A stretch of 10,087 bases of DNA from an uncultured Oscillospiraceae bacterium (GCA_900544515.1 UQVI01000061.1:1-10087), one strand, 5' to 3'; positions 1 through 7,255 are shown, counted from the stretch's first letter. The notes: generated from the sequence alone by a model not told the origin. A program made the numbers and translations.

Positions 1-41
1 CGCCTTAGTCTCGTGGGCTCGGAGATGTGTATAAGAGACAG
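1..41 (+). other. Nextera sequencing adapter remnant (library artefact)
   Basis: Bases 8-41 match the 34-base Illumina Nextera read-2 transposase adapter, including the 19-bp Tn5 mosaic end at 23-41. Bases 1-7 (CGCCTTA) equal seven of the eight index bases found in the N701 i7 primer (TCGCCTTA), in the right place before the adapter. Index and adapter together show an untrimmed sequencing construct rather than a genomic Tn5 copy. Genomic sequence starts at base 42, and the true DNA to the left is missing from this assembly. Confidence 0.97.
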
Positions 42-1057
42 CGTCTAAAGAGGTATGTGAATGTATAAAAAACGGAATACTCCAAAGCTGTGAGGCAGAA
101 ATTACCACCCTTCCATTTGCTGACGGCGGTGAAGGTTTCGCAGAATGTTTAAGTAGTATATGTAATGGTGAAACACTTTACACCGACTGTACTGACCTAT
201 ACGGAAAGCATATGAAAGGACACATATTTACATATGATAAAACCGCAGTAATTGAGTGTGCCACTGCCAGCAGAATACAAAAGAAAAAAGATGTAATGAA
301 CGCTACCTCATACGGTACAGGTGAGCTGATAAAATTCGCTGTATCAAAGGGTTTTCGCAATATTATTCTCGGTCTTGGAGGCAGCGGATGCTGTGACGGA
401 GGAATAGGTGCACTGTCTGCACTCGGCATTAAATTTCTTGACATTTACGGGGAAATAATTGAACACCCCTGCGGAAAAGATATGGAGAATGTTTACGGAA
501 TAAAATTCTCCGATTACGTAAAGGATATTAACTTTACATTTGCTTGCGATGTGATGAACCCGTACTTTGGAAAAAACGGTGCAGCATATATATTCGCACC
601 TCAGAAAGGTGCTTCATCAAATGATGTTATCAAGCTCGATAACGGACTGAAAATGGTCAATGCTTTTCTTCCTAAGGATATAAGCAAAGTAAAAGGTGCC
701 GGTGCAGCAGGAGGAATATGCGGCAGCCTGTACTCAGTATACGGTGGCAAAATAAAAAGCGGCTTTGAGATACTTTCGCAAGCATATGAGCTTGAGAAAA
801 AAATATCGGAGGCTGACATCGTTATCACAGGTGAAGGAAAAACAGACAAGCAAACACTGATGGGAAAGCTCCCTTTCAAGATAAATGAACTTTGCAGAAA
901 ATTCGACAAAAAATGCATAGTCATCAGTGGCACAATAGACAATGTCAGATTAGGCAATAAAATGATCAGCCTTGTAGATGAAGATATAACATTGGAATAT
1001 GCACTAAAAAATCCACGTGAAATACTTACAAATAAATCCAAATATATCTTGCAATAA
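42..1057 (+). CDS. glxK: Glycerate kinase, 5'-truncated by the adapter
   Basis: Phosphorylates glycerate with ATP to a phosphoglycerate that feeds lower glycolysis; cytoplasmic. The reading frame is open from the adapter junction (first whole codon at 44) to TAA at 1055-1057, giving 337 visible residues. Family marks in order: an A-D-G-G-E-G motif near 119-136, GTGELI near 317-334, the glycine-rich GLGGSGCCDGG at 371-403, ACDVMNP at 542-562 followed by APQKGA, GAGAAGG near 695-715, and ITGEGKTD at 824-847. The family normally begins with about 15-17 more residues (a MKIVIAPDSFKGS-like strand and loop), which are missing here because of the adapter, so the ATG at 212 is internal and not the start. 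The usual S-A-T-N-D-G-G is here S-G-C-C-D-G-G, a variant near the active site. No terminator is seen after the stop; the next gene's -35 box overlaps its last codons. The glxK/garK symbol is by family only; substrate position specificity cannot be read from sequence. Confidence 0.9.
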
Positions 1058-1077
1058 TATTATTTTAAATATATAAT
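1049..1077 (+). promoter_or_regulatory. Sigma-A-type promoter for the small gene and GH38 unit
   Basis: TTGCAA at 1049-1054 and a perfect TATAAT at 1072-1077 are separated by 17 bp. The -35 box lies over the last codons of the glycerate kinase gene (CAA at 1052-1054 is its final sense codon). Transcription would start near 1084, giving a leader of about 30 bases before the ATG at 1117. This makes the downstream pair independent of the kinase gene, though readthrough from it is also possible. Confidence 0.7.
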
Positions 1078-1116
1078 AAATTAGTAACTATAAAAATATA
1101 TACGAGGAGACATAAA

Positions 1117-1335
1117 ATGAAAGTAAGAATTCCTAAGCACAGAGAATTTTTAATCAAATTTGAAGATGGTTATGCACAGGAGGCTGAGGCATGGGAAGCC
1201 CTGAACCAAATCGTCAAGGACTATTCTGTTGACGGCAAAAGTGTTTATACTGAAACCTTTATTGAGGATAACGAAGACAAGGTAAAGGCTCTTCAGGAAA
1301 AATATGAATTCACCTATGAAATAATTGAGAAATAA
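1117..1335 (+). CDS. Small acidic protein of unknown function
   Basis: I do not recognise this 72-residue protein. It is hydrophilic and rich in Glu, Asp and Lys, with no signal peptide, membrane segment or cysteine. The pattern suggests a short beta strand (KVRIP), a strand around FLIKFED, an amphipathic helix around residues 20-36 (AQEAEAWEALNQIVKDY), a strand (YTETFI), a second helix (EDKVKALQEKY) and a last strand (FTYEIIE), so a compact alpha/beta fold is likely. It is very probably real: a strong GAGGAGA ribosome binding site at 1104-1110 sits 6-7 bases before the ATG, a good promoter lies upstream, and the GH38 gene begins 11 bases after its stop with a ribosome binding site overlapping that stop. 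Its job may relate to the mannosidase, but nothing in the residues shows how. Confidence 0.8.
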   Translation: MKVRIPKHREFLIKFEDGYAQEAEAWEALNQIVKDYSVDGKSVYTETFIEDNEDKVKALQEKYEFTYEIIEK

Positions 1336-1338
1336 GGA
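1334..1338 (+). promoter_or_regulatory. Ribosome binding site of the GH38 gene, overlapping the upstream stop
   Basis: AAGGA at 1334-1338 shares two bases with the TAA stop of the 72-residue gene and lies 8 bases before the ATG at 1347. Ribosomes ending on the small gene would finish on this site, so the two genes are probably translationally coupled. Confidence 0.7.
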
Positions 1339-1346
1339 TTGTTACG

Positions 1347-4300
1347 ATGGAAAAAAAGAAAGCTTATGTTGTTTCAACTGCCCACCTGGATACAGTGTGG
1401 AGATGGACAATTGCAGAAACCATTAATGAATACATACCGGATACTCTTTCAAAGAATTTTGATTTAATTGAAAAATACCCTCACTATCGTTTTAATTTTG
1501 AAGGTGCAAAACGATATGAACTTATTGAAGAGTTTTATCCAAGAGCATTTGAAATCATAAAGAAATATGTTAAAGAAGGCAAGTGGTGCATCTCCGGCAC
1601 AGGCTATGAAAGCGGCGATGTAAACATCCCTTCACCTGAAGCAATATTCAGAAATCTGCTTCTCGGTAATAACTATTTCAAGGAGAAATTCGGCACAACC
1701 TCAAAGGATATGTTTTTGCCGGACTGCTTTGGATTCGGATGGGCTCTTCCGTCGATTATCAATCACGCAGGTCTTAAAGGATTTACTACGCAGAAGCTTT
1801 CCTGGGGAAGTGCCTATGGTCTGCCTTTTGATCTCGGAGTATGGAAAGGTCCTGACAACAACAGGATTTTTGTAAGTCTTAATGCGAAATCCTACAGATA
1901 TAAATTTTCCGGTGATATCAGAGCGGATATCAGTGTCATTGACCGAATTGCCGATAACTATTCAAACGGTCATCTCCCTTGGGCGAACCACCTTTACGGA
2001 ACAGGAGACTGGGGCGGTGCACCTACTGAAGAAAGTGTTCATGCAGTTGAAGAAAGCATTGCAAAAAACAATGATGATTTTGAAATCATATCAGCAAGCT
2101 CAGACCAGATATTCATGGATATGGATAAGCTTTCAAAAGAGGAAAAGGAATTACTGCCTGAATGGAATAATGAACTTATTATGACCAGTCACGGTGCAGG
2201 AACCTATACATCTCGCACAATGAGCAAGTACCTTAACAGGCAATGTGAACGTATTGCAAACTGCACTGAAAAAGCCTGTGCCTTTTCAACCTCTATCGGT
2301 GCTTATAATTATCCGAAGTATAATCTGAATCAGGCCTGGAAGAGAATGCTCCAGCATCAGTTCCACGATGATATTACAGGTACATCCGTAATGGATGTAT
2401 ATAATACCGCCTGGTCTGATTATAATCTTTCTATTTCGCAGTTTACATCTGAGTATGTTGGTGCAAGCAAAAGGATTATCAATGAGCTCGATACAAGCTG
2501 GGTTGATGAAAAAAGCAATATCCTTGTGATTAATAATCCTACACAGTATATGGTTAAGCGTACAGTAGAGGCGCACATCAAAATGACAAGAAATTGCACC
2601 AATGTTACCGTTTCAGATAAAAAAGGAAATTCCGTTCCTGTGCAGGTTATTCACAAAAACGGTAAAAAGCTCACAATACTGCTGACTGTTGAAATTGAAC
2701 CATTTGGCTATAAGGTGTTCGAGGTCAAGAGATTCAATGCACCTTACTATGTCGGTCATACGAATCCTGAGCTCAAAGCCACAAATCATTCACTCGAAAA
2801 TGAAAAATACAGATTGCTTTTCAACAAAAACGGTGATATTGCACGTCTTTACGATAAAAAATTAAAGAGAAATATAATTGACTCCCCTATCAAGATGGCA
2901 CTCCTTCACGATACAGGATCACTGGCATATCCAAGCTGGGAAATCACTAAAGAAGATATTGACAGAGAGCCTTACTGCTATGCCAATACACCGGTATTTA
3001 CATTAGTTGAGAGCGGACCTGTAAGAGCAACTATCAAGGTTGTACGTGAGGCAGAATATTCAACTATCACTCAGCTGGTATCCCTTTCAGCAGGCAGTGA
3101 ATATGTTGAGGTAAAAAACATTGTCGACTGGAAAACAAGACGAACAATGTTAAAAGCAACCTTCCCTGTTGCAGCTCACAACAAGAAGGCAACATACGAC
3201 TTAGGTCTCGGTGTTATTGAAAGAGAAACAAACACAGATAACCTCTACGAGGTACCGGCACAGAAATGGGCTGACTTAACCGATGAAAGCGGTGAATTTG
3301 GTGTTTCCATCTTCTCTGACAGTAAATATGGCTGGGATAAGCCAAACAACAACACGCTGAGATTAACCTGTATTCATACACCTGCAGGAGCCTTCACGAA
3401 AGAAACACGACAGGACTTGCAGGATCTTGGAAGAAATGTATTCTCCTTTGCCATTTACAGCCACGCAAACGGATTTGAAAACGGCACACAGAAATACAGT
3501 GAGATATATGAAAATCCTTATCTGAGTTTATGCACAGATTATAGAAATACACGTTCGTTAAAGGACAGTGTTTCTTTCTGTCAGATAAGCAATGAAAATG
3601 TAATTATCAGAGCAATCAAAATGGCTGAGGATGATGAAGACTGCTTTATCATAAGAGTGAATGAAGCAATAGGTAAGGAACAGCGCAATGTGTCACTGAA
3701 GATGCTTGGTGAAATCGGCGAAGCACAAAAATGCAACGCACTTGAGGAGCCTATCGATAAACAAAAAGTAACTAACGGCAGAATCCGATTTAATATGAAG
3801 CCTTTTGAAGTTAAAACCTTCAGAATAAAATATAAGGAAAAGGCTGAAAAAATTCCGAGTGAACGTTACGAAACAATTGAGCTTCCATACAATGCACAGG
3901 GCTTTACTCCTGACAACAGCATGAGACATGTTATTTTACAAGGCAGCGGATTCTCTCTTCCCAAAGAACAGATTAATTCCTCTTACTATATGGGTGGAAT
4001 CGGCTACAAATTCCAGGAGGATCCAAACAGCAGAAACGATGTACTCGTTTGTCGCGGCCAAAAAATCAAATTGCCTCAATGTACAAGAGTATACTTCATT
4101 GCCGGATCAACAGCAGGCGAACAAGAGATACGCATTAGCTATGACAAAAAAAGCGTTCCGTTCATAATCAGACCGATTGATCAGCCAATGAACAAATGGG
4201 ATATGGCCGGATTTCATCAAACAGCAGATATTGATGAAAAAGCAGAATTCGGCTATGAGTTTACACACGTACATCACCCTGAAGGAAATATTCCTAAAAA

Positions 4301-4634
4301 GGTACAGTTTTACTTATACAGTATCAGAATACTTACCGATCAGCCTGTTACTCTGACTCTGCCTGAAAACAATCGAGTAGTTATCCTTGCAATGACTGCT
4401 ATAAAGGAAAGATATGAAAGTGAGCTTGCAACCAAAGTATTTGATGCTGTTGAACCGGAGTATGATTTCTACGAGGACATTCCTCCTATTGATAAAATAA
4501 TTGATAAAAGCAGTTTTGTCACAATGAGAGCCGGTAAAATTCAGGATCAAATGAATTCCGGAAAAGGCAAAGGCTTTAAACGTGATAATATCATTACAAA
4601 TATTATCCGTTCGTATACCAAAAGTGAATGGTAA
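1347..4634 (+). CDS. Glycoside hydrolase family 38 alpha-mannosidase
   Basis: Retaining, zinc-dependent alpha-mannosidase that cleaves alpha-mannosyl residues; without a signal peptide or membrane segment it should act in the cytoplasm on imported oligosaccharides or glycosides. The 1095 residues show the GH38 catalytic domain at about 5-265: HLDTVW with zinc ligands His13 and Asp15, LPDCFGF with the nucleophile and zinc ligand Asp126, and GTGDWGG at 218-224. The helical middle domain (about 270-350) has WNNEL at 273-277, THE-like SHGAGTYTSR at 281-290, KYLNRQCE, and FHDDITGTS with the fourth ligand His340 followed by Asp341. Beta-rich C-terminal regions follow to about 830, then a further beta-sandwich-like region at about 850-1040. 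All catalytic positions are intact. It is longer than the roughly 850-1050 residues usual for bacterial members. It is cotranscribed with the small gene before it and followed by a strong terminator. Linkage specificity is unknown; a mannosylglycerate hydrolase role, as for the GH38 enzyme MngB, is possible given the nearby glycerate kinase. Confidence 0.95.
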   Translation: MEKKKAYVVSTAHLDTVWRWTIAETINEYIPDTLSKNFDLIEKYPHYRFNFEGAKRYELIEEFYPRAFEIIKKYVKEGKWCISGTGYESGDVNIPSPEAIFRNLLLGNNYFKEKFGTTSKDMFLPDCFGFGWALPSIINHAGLKGFTTQKLSWGSAYGLPFDLGVWKGPDNNRIFVSLNAKSYRYKFSGDIRADISVIDRIADNYSNGHLPWANHLYGTGDWGGAPTEESVHAVEESIAKNNDDFEIISASSDQIFMDMDKLSKEEKELLPEWNNELIMTSHGAGTYTSRTMSKYLNRQCERIANCTEKACAFSTSIGAYNYPKYNLNQAWKRMLQHQFHDDITGTSVMDVYNTAWSDYNLSISQFTSEYVGASKRIINELDTSWVDEKSNILVINNPTQYMVKRTVEAHIKMTRNCTNVTVSDKKGNSVPVQVIHKNGKKLTILLTVEIEPFGYKVFEVKRFNAPYYVGHTNPELKATNHSLENEKYRLLFNKNGDIARLYDKKLKRNIIDSPIKMALLHDTGSLAYPSWEITKEDIDREPYCYANTPVFTLVESGPVRATIKVVREAEYSTITQLVSLSAGSEYVEVKNIVDWKTRRTMLKATFPVAAHNKKATYDLGLGVIERETNTDNLYEVPAQKWADLTDESGEFGVSIFSDSKYGWDKPNNNTLRLTCIHTPAGAFTKETRQDLQDLGRNVFSFAIYSHANGFENGTQKYSEIYENPYLSLCTDYRNTRSLKDSVSFCQISNENVIIRAIKMAEDDEDCFIIRVNEAIGKEQRNVSLKMLGEIGEAQKCNALEEPIDKQKVTNGRIRFNMKPFEVKTFRIKYKEKAEKIPSERYETIELPYNAQGFTPDNSMRHVILQGSGFSLPKEQINSSYYMGGIGYKFQEDPNSRNDVLVCRGQKIKLPQCTRVYFIAGSTAGEQEIRISYDKKSVPFIIRPIDQPMNKWDMAGFHQTADIDEKAEFGYEFTHVHHPEGNIPKKVQFYLYSIRILTDQPVTLTLPENNRVVILAMTAIKERYESELATKVFDAVEPEYDFYEDIPPIDKIIDKSSFVTMRAGKIQDQMNSGKGKGFKRDNIITNIIRSYTKSEW

Positions 4635-4659
4635 TCAATAAATATACACAATATACAAG

Positions 4660-4700
4660 AAAGCGCATATACAAAACTGTATATGCGCTTTTATTTTATA
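4660..4700 (+). terminator. Intrinsic terminator of the GH38 unit
   Basis: A perfect stem pairs 4660-4672 with 4679-4691 (AAGCGCATATAC against its complement plus one more A-T pair) around a 6-base AAAACT loop, followed directly by a T-rich tract through about 4699. It lies 25 bases after the GH38 stop codon. The T tract is on the plus-strand side, so it ends rightward transcription. Confidence 0.92.
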
Positions 4701-4920
4701 TGTAAATGTAAACAGCTTTACAAATCCATTTTGTTAAAATCATTGTGGAAAACTGTGTTCAAAATGTTGAAAAGTCAATTTTTTATAAATTATTTCGCTG
4801 AAAACTCTGTTAAAAATGTTAAAAATGTAAAGGCTTTAACTTGCATTCAACAAATTATTAAACTTTTTTATTTTATGAAAAGAAATTCAGTTTTTTATCA
4901 AAATGAATGAATGTATAAAA
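4701..4920. other. Gene-free spacer between convergent terminators
   Basis: This roughly 220-bp stretch is AT-rich and codes for nothing convincing on either strand. It contains an inverted repeat TGTAAA-4-TTTACA at 4707-4722 and a group of 9-bp direct repeats at 4732-4834 (listed separately). It is flanked by the GH38 terminator and the ftsZ terminator, so it should be little transcribed. Confidence 0.7.
4732..4834 (+). repeat. Cluster of 9-bp TGTKNAAAA-like direct repeats
   Basis: Six related 9-mers occur in one orientation: TGTTAAAAT (4732), TGTGGAAAA (4744), TGTTCAAAA (4756), TGTTGAAAA (4765), TGTTAAAAA (4808) and TGTTAAAAA (4817), with a weaker seventh, TGTAAAGGC, at 4826. Starts are 12, 12, 9, 43, 9 and 9 bases apart, so several units abut exactly. 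TGTGGAAAA differs by one base from the DnaA-box complement TGTGGATAA; the others fit less well. In AT-rich DNA some similarity is expected by chance, so function is uncertain. Confidence 0.45.
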
Positions 4921-4956
4921 ATAACCCACATTTCATCTTTCGGAAATGCGGGTTAT
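4916..4956 (-). terminator. Intrinsic terminator after ftsZ
   Basis: The arms 4921-4934 and 4943-4956 pair over 14 positions around an 8-base loop. One position is A/C when read on the plus strand but a G-U pair in minus-strand RNA, which shows the hairpin serves leftward transcription. A short U run (complement of 4917-4921) follows on the minus strand. It starts 16 bases beyond the ftsZ stop codon. Confidence 0.88.
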
Positions 4957-4972
4957 ATGTAAATCATTCTAA

Positions 4973-6082
4973 TTATTTCTTAAAGAAATTAACGATATCT
5001 GAAAAAGCATCATCATCGCTGTTTGTAAAGCTTGATGCAGCAGCAGTTGTTGCAGCAGCAATTGGCTGTGGAGGAGCAACCTCATTATTAGCAGTTACAG
5101 ACTTAATCTGTCCTGAAGGGCCATCCTCACCAAAGCGAGTAGCGATAACAGTTATAATCATTTCATCCTCAAGGTTCTCATCAAAATTAGCACCCCAGAT
5201 GATTTCACAATCAGGATGAACTGCGTCAGTAACGATCTGAGAAGCAATTGTGATTTCCTCAAGTCCGATATCAGTTGATGCTGTAATGTTCAAAAGAACG
5301 CCGCGAGCGCCGTCAATAGATGTATTAAGAAGCGGAGAAGAAATAGCCTGCTGAGCAGCAACCTCTGCTTTATCCTTACCCTTTGCACGACCAACACCCA
5401 TATGAGCAAAGCCGGCATCCTTCATAATCTCTGTAACATCGGCAAAGTCTGAGTTTACAAGACCAGTTGCATTAACAAGGTCTGAAATGGACTGAACACC
5501 CTGACGGAGAACATCATTAGCAATCTCAAAAGCATTAAGAAGCGTAATCTTTTCTGTAGTAACTTCCTTGAGTCTTTCATTAGGAATAACCATAATTGAA
5601 TCAACATTTTTTGCAAGCTCTTCAATACCGGCTGAAGCCTGATTCATACGACGCTTACCTTCAAATGCAAACGGTGTTGTAACAACACCAACAGTAAGAA
5701 TACCCATATCCTTAGCGATTTTAGCAACATAAGGAGCAGCACCGGTACCTGTTCCGCCGCCCATACCTGCAGTAATAAATACCATATCTGCACCGGTAAG
5801 AACGTCTGTAAGAGCTTCCTTGCTCTCCTCAGCGGCACGAGCACCAACCTCAGGCTTAGCACCTGCGCCCATACCCTTTGTTACCTTTTCACCAATAAGA
5901 ATTTTATGTGTTGCTGTTGATTTTGCAAGAGCAGGCTTATCTGAGTTTACTGCCACAAATTCAACATCCTGAATATTACAATGTACCATGCGGTTTACGG
6001 CATTTCCACCGCCGCCGCCTACACCAACAACTTTAATCTGAACTACCTTTGAATCATCTGTATCAATTTCGTAACGTCCCAT
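4973..6082 (-). CDS. ftsZ: Cell division protein FtsZ
   Basis: Tubulin-like GTPase that polymerises at mid-cell into the Z ring and recruits the divisome; cytoplasmic. The 369 residues carry the T1 nucleotide loop GVGGGGGNAVN at 20-30, the T3 region GMGAGAKPEVG at 70-80 (Lys where Asn is usual), the tubulin signature GGGTGTG at 108-114, TPFAFEGKRR at 136-145, and the catalytic T7 loop NSDFADV at 210-216 with Asp212 and Asp215. A short variable linker (about 325-358, Ala/Thr/Ser-rich) leads to the C-terminal peptide FSDIVNFFKK, a relative of the DIPxFLR tail that binds partners such as FtsA or SepF, with Val replacing the usual Pro. Length is normal to slightly short, owing to the short linker. 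An AAGGAGA ribosome binding site at 6091-6097 supports the ATG at 6082. It is the last gene of the dcw unit, has its own promoters and is followed by a terminator. Confidence 0.99.
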   Translation of the reverse strand: MGRYEIDTDDSKVVQIKVVGVGGGGGNAVNRMVHCNIQDVEFVAVNSDKPALAKSTATHKILIGEKVTKGMGAGAKPEVGARAAEESKEALTDVLTGADMVFITAGMGGGTGTGAAPYVAKIAKDMGILTVGVVTTPFAFEGKRRMNQASAGIEELAKNVDSIMVIPNERLKEVTTEKITLLNAFEIANDVLRQGVQSISDLVNATGLVNSDFADVTEIMKDAGFAHMGVGRAKGKDKAEVAAQQAISSPLLNTSIDGARGVLLNITASTDIGLEEITIASQIVTDAVHPDCEIIWGANFDENLEDEMIITVIATRFGEDGPSGQIKSVTANNEVAPPQPIAAATTAAASSFTNSDDDAFSDIVNFFKK

Positions 6083-6137
6083 TATCTAATTCTCCTTGTT
6101 TTTAATCTAAATCGCTAATCGATTTGCTACATTTCCT

Positions 6138-6166
6138 ATTGTAACAACATTGTAATCTTTTTGCAA
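6138..6166 (-). promoter_or_regulatory. Promoter directly upstream of ftsZ
   Basis: On the minus strand a TTGCAA -35 box (6161-6166) and a TACAAT -10 box (6138-6143) are 17 bp apart. Transcription would begin near 6131, about 50 bases before the ftsZ ATG. The same TTGCAA-17 layout is seen for the promoter at 1049-1077. Confidence 0.65.
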
Positions 6167-6243
6167 TACTTTTTTATGATATTTTTCAAGTTTTTTGACA
6201 ATCTTTTTTTATAAAATTCAAATAGGTTTATACATAGTGCACA

Positions 6244-6273
6244 ATTATACACAATAGTCTATAAAATCGACAA
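6244..6273 (-). promoter_or_regulatory. Second possible ftsZ promoter
   Basis: A perfect TATAAT -10 box on the minus strand (6244-6249) is preceded by TTGTCG (6268-6273) with 18 bp between them. It lies just after the ftsQ stop. Start of transcription would be near 6237, leaving a leader of about 155 bases before ftsZ. Weaker than the proximal promoter because of the -35 match. Confidence 0.45.
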
Positions 6274-6289
6274 GTTATTTTCTTTACGG

Positions 6290-7255
6290 CTATTTTTCTG
6301 TAAAGTATAAAGACTTGCCACCAGTAATTGTCATAACACCCTTTGCATTCGGATTTGACTGATTAAGCTTTTCACAAGCAGTGAGACCCTGATAAATCTT
6401 ATTTTCAAGGTCATCACAGGTTCCAAGCTTAAATTCAATACGTTTGTCATAAACAACATAATTATCACTTATATTGTTACTGTAGATAGATGTAATTTCA
6501 TCAAACTTATTTTCTTTCACAACCTGTGAGAGCTGTGTGAGGCATTTCCCTATATCTTTGTTTTTAAAAGCTATTGTTCTGCCGGGAACTGCATTTTCAA
6601 TATCCGCTTTACTGATGGATATACCCTTTGCTTTTTTAGCCTTATTTTCAAGGACTTTAAAATTATCATCAAGCAGAATAAAGGTTTTATCCTTGTTTTT
6701 TATGGAATAAGCCGGCGTTGCTTCCGTTATCTTAATTTCTATGGTGTATGGTAATTTTCTTGTTATTTCTGCATTATATATATAAGGGAGATTCTGCTCA
6801 AGCATCTGCTTTGCAGTATCCGTGTCAGACAAGAAAAGATTTTCGCCCTTATCTATTGTACACTGCGCAAGTATTTCATCTTTGTCGTAAATTTTATTTC
6901 CGCTGATATTTATGGTATCAACATGGAAAAATACTGTAAGAGATAAAACCGTACCAACTGCCACAAATGAAATGATTACAGCAAGCCAGATCATTACTTT
7001 TCTGAAAGTATTTCTTTTCTTTCGCTTTTTATTATCCTTTTGTCTTTTCTCAGCTCTTGTCAGATTTTGTCTGCTATTTTTTGAACTGCGTTTAGTTCTT
7101 TGACCGCGATTTGTCTTTTCATATAAATCAGATTGCTGTCTCGGATCTCTGTAAATTTTTGGCGGATCGAGACCAAGATTATATAAATTGCGGTCTTCAG
7201 CTGACTCAGGTCGCTGTTTCCTTTTCGATGCACTTTTTTTCTGAGACTTCTTCAT
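6290..7255 (-). CDS. ftsQ: Cell division protein FtsQ/DivIB
   Basis: Bitopic divisome protein that links and stabilises the septal synthase complex with FtsL/DivIC on the outer face of the membrane. The 321 residues show a strongly basic cytoplasmic N-terminal region (1-86, many Lys/Arg, as in Gram-positive DivIB), one membrane helix at about 87-110, a POTRA domain at about 111-180 (FHVDTINISGN at its start, LPYTIEIKITEATPAY at its end) and a beta domain to about 320. The ATG at 7255 is supported by an AAGAGGAT ribosome binding site at 7261-7268; no later Met occurs before residue 88, inside the membrane helix, so the start is secure. Its first 50 bases lie within the end of murA in another frame, which suggests translational coupling. 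No terminator follows, so transcription can continue into ftsZ. Confidence 0.93.
   Translation of the reverse strand: MKKSQKKSASKRKQRPESAEDRNLYNLGLDPPKIYRDPRQQSDLYEKTNRGQRTKRSSKNSRQNLTRAEKRQKDNKKRKKRNTFRKVMIWLAVIISFVAVGTVLSLTVFFHVDTINISGNKIYDKDEILAQCTIDKGENLFLSDTDTAKQMLEQNLPYIYNAEITRKLPYTIEIKITEATPAYSIKNKDKTFILLDDNFKVLENKAKKAKGISISKADIENAVPGRTIAFKNKDIGKCLTQLSQVVKENKFDEITSIYSNNISDNYVVYDKRIEFKLGTCDDLENKIYQGLTACEKLNQSNPNAKGVMTITGGKSLYFTEK

Noticed and set aside
8..41. Tn5/transposon end (mosaic end) as a mobile element
   Set aside because: The mosaic end is embedded in the full Nextera adapter with an index at the very edge of the contig, so it is a library artefact and not a genomic insertion.
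601..1041. 146-residue minus-strand reading frame
   Set aside because: Antisense shadow of the glycerate kinase gene, Ser/Phe/Leu-rich as such shadows are, with no ribosome binding site.
212..1057. Glycerate kinase starting at the ATG at 212
   Set aside because: The frame is open to the adapter junction and the residues before 212 match the family (the A-D-G-G-E-G motif), so this ATG is internal.
4707..4722. Inverted repeat TGTAAA-4-TTTACA as a catabolite (cre) or other operator
   Set aside because: The centre does not fit the cre consensus and no promoter or gene start lies nearby; it follows a terminator. Probably chance in AT-rich DNA.
4732..4834. Replication origin
   Set aside because: Only one repeat is close to a DnaA box, there is no dnaA or dnaN gene nearby, and the surrounding genes are the dcw cluster and sugar metabolism.
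4683..4910. 75-residue plus-strand reading frame after the GH38 gene
   Set aside because: It begins within the terminator stem, is very AT-rich, has no ribosome binding site and resembles no protein.
4911..5219. 102-residue plus-strand reading frame over the ftsZ end
   Set aside because: It runs through the ftsZ terminator and antisense to a certain ftsZ gene; no start signal.
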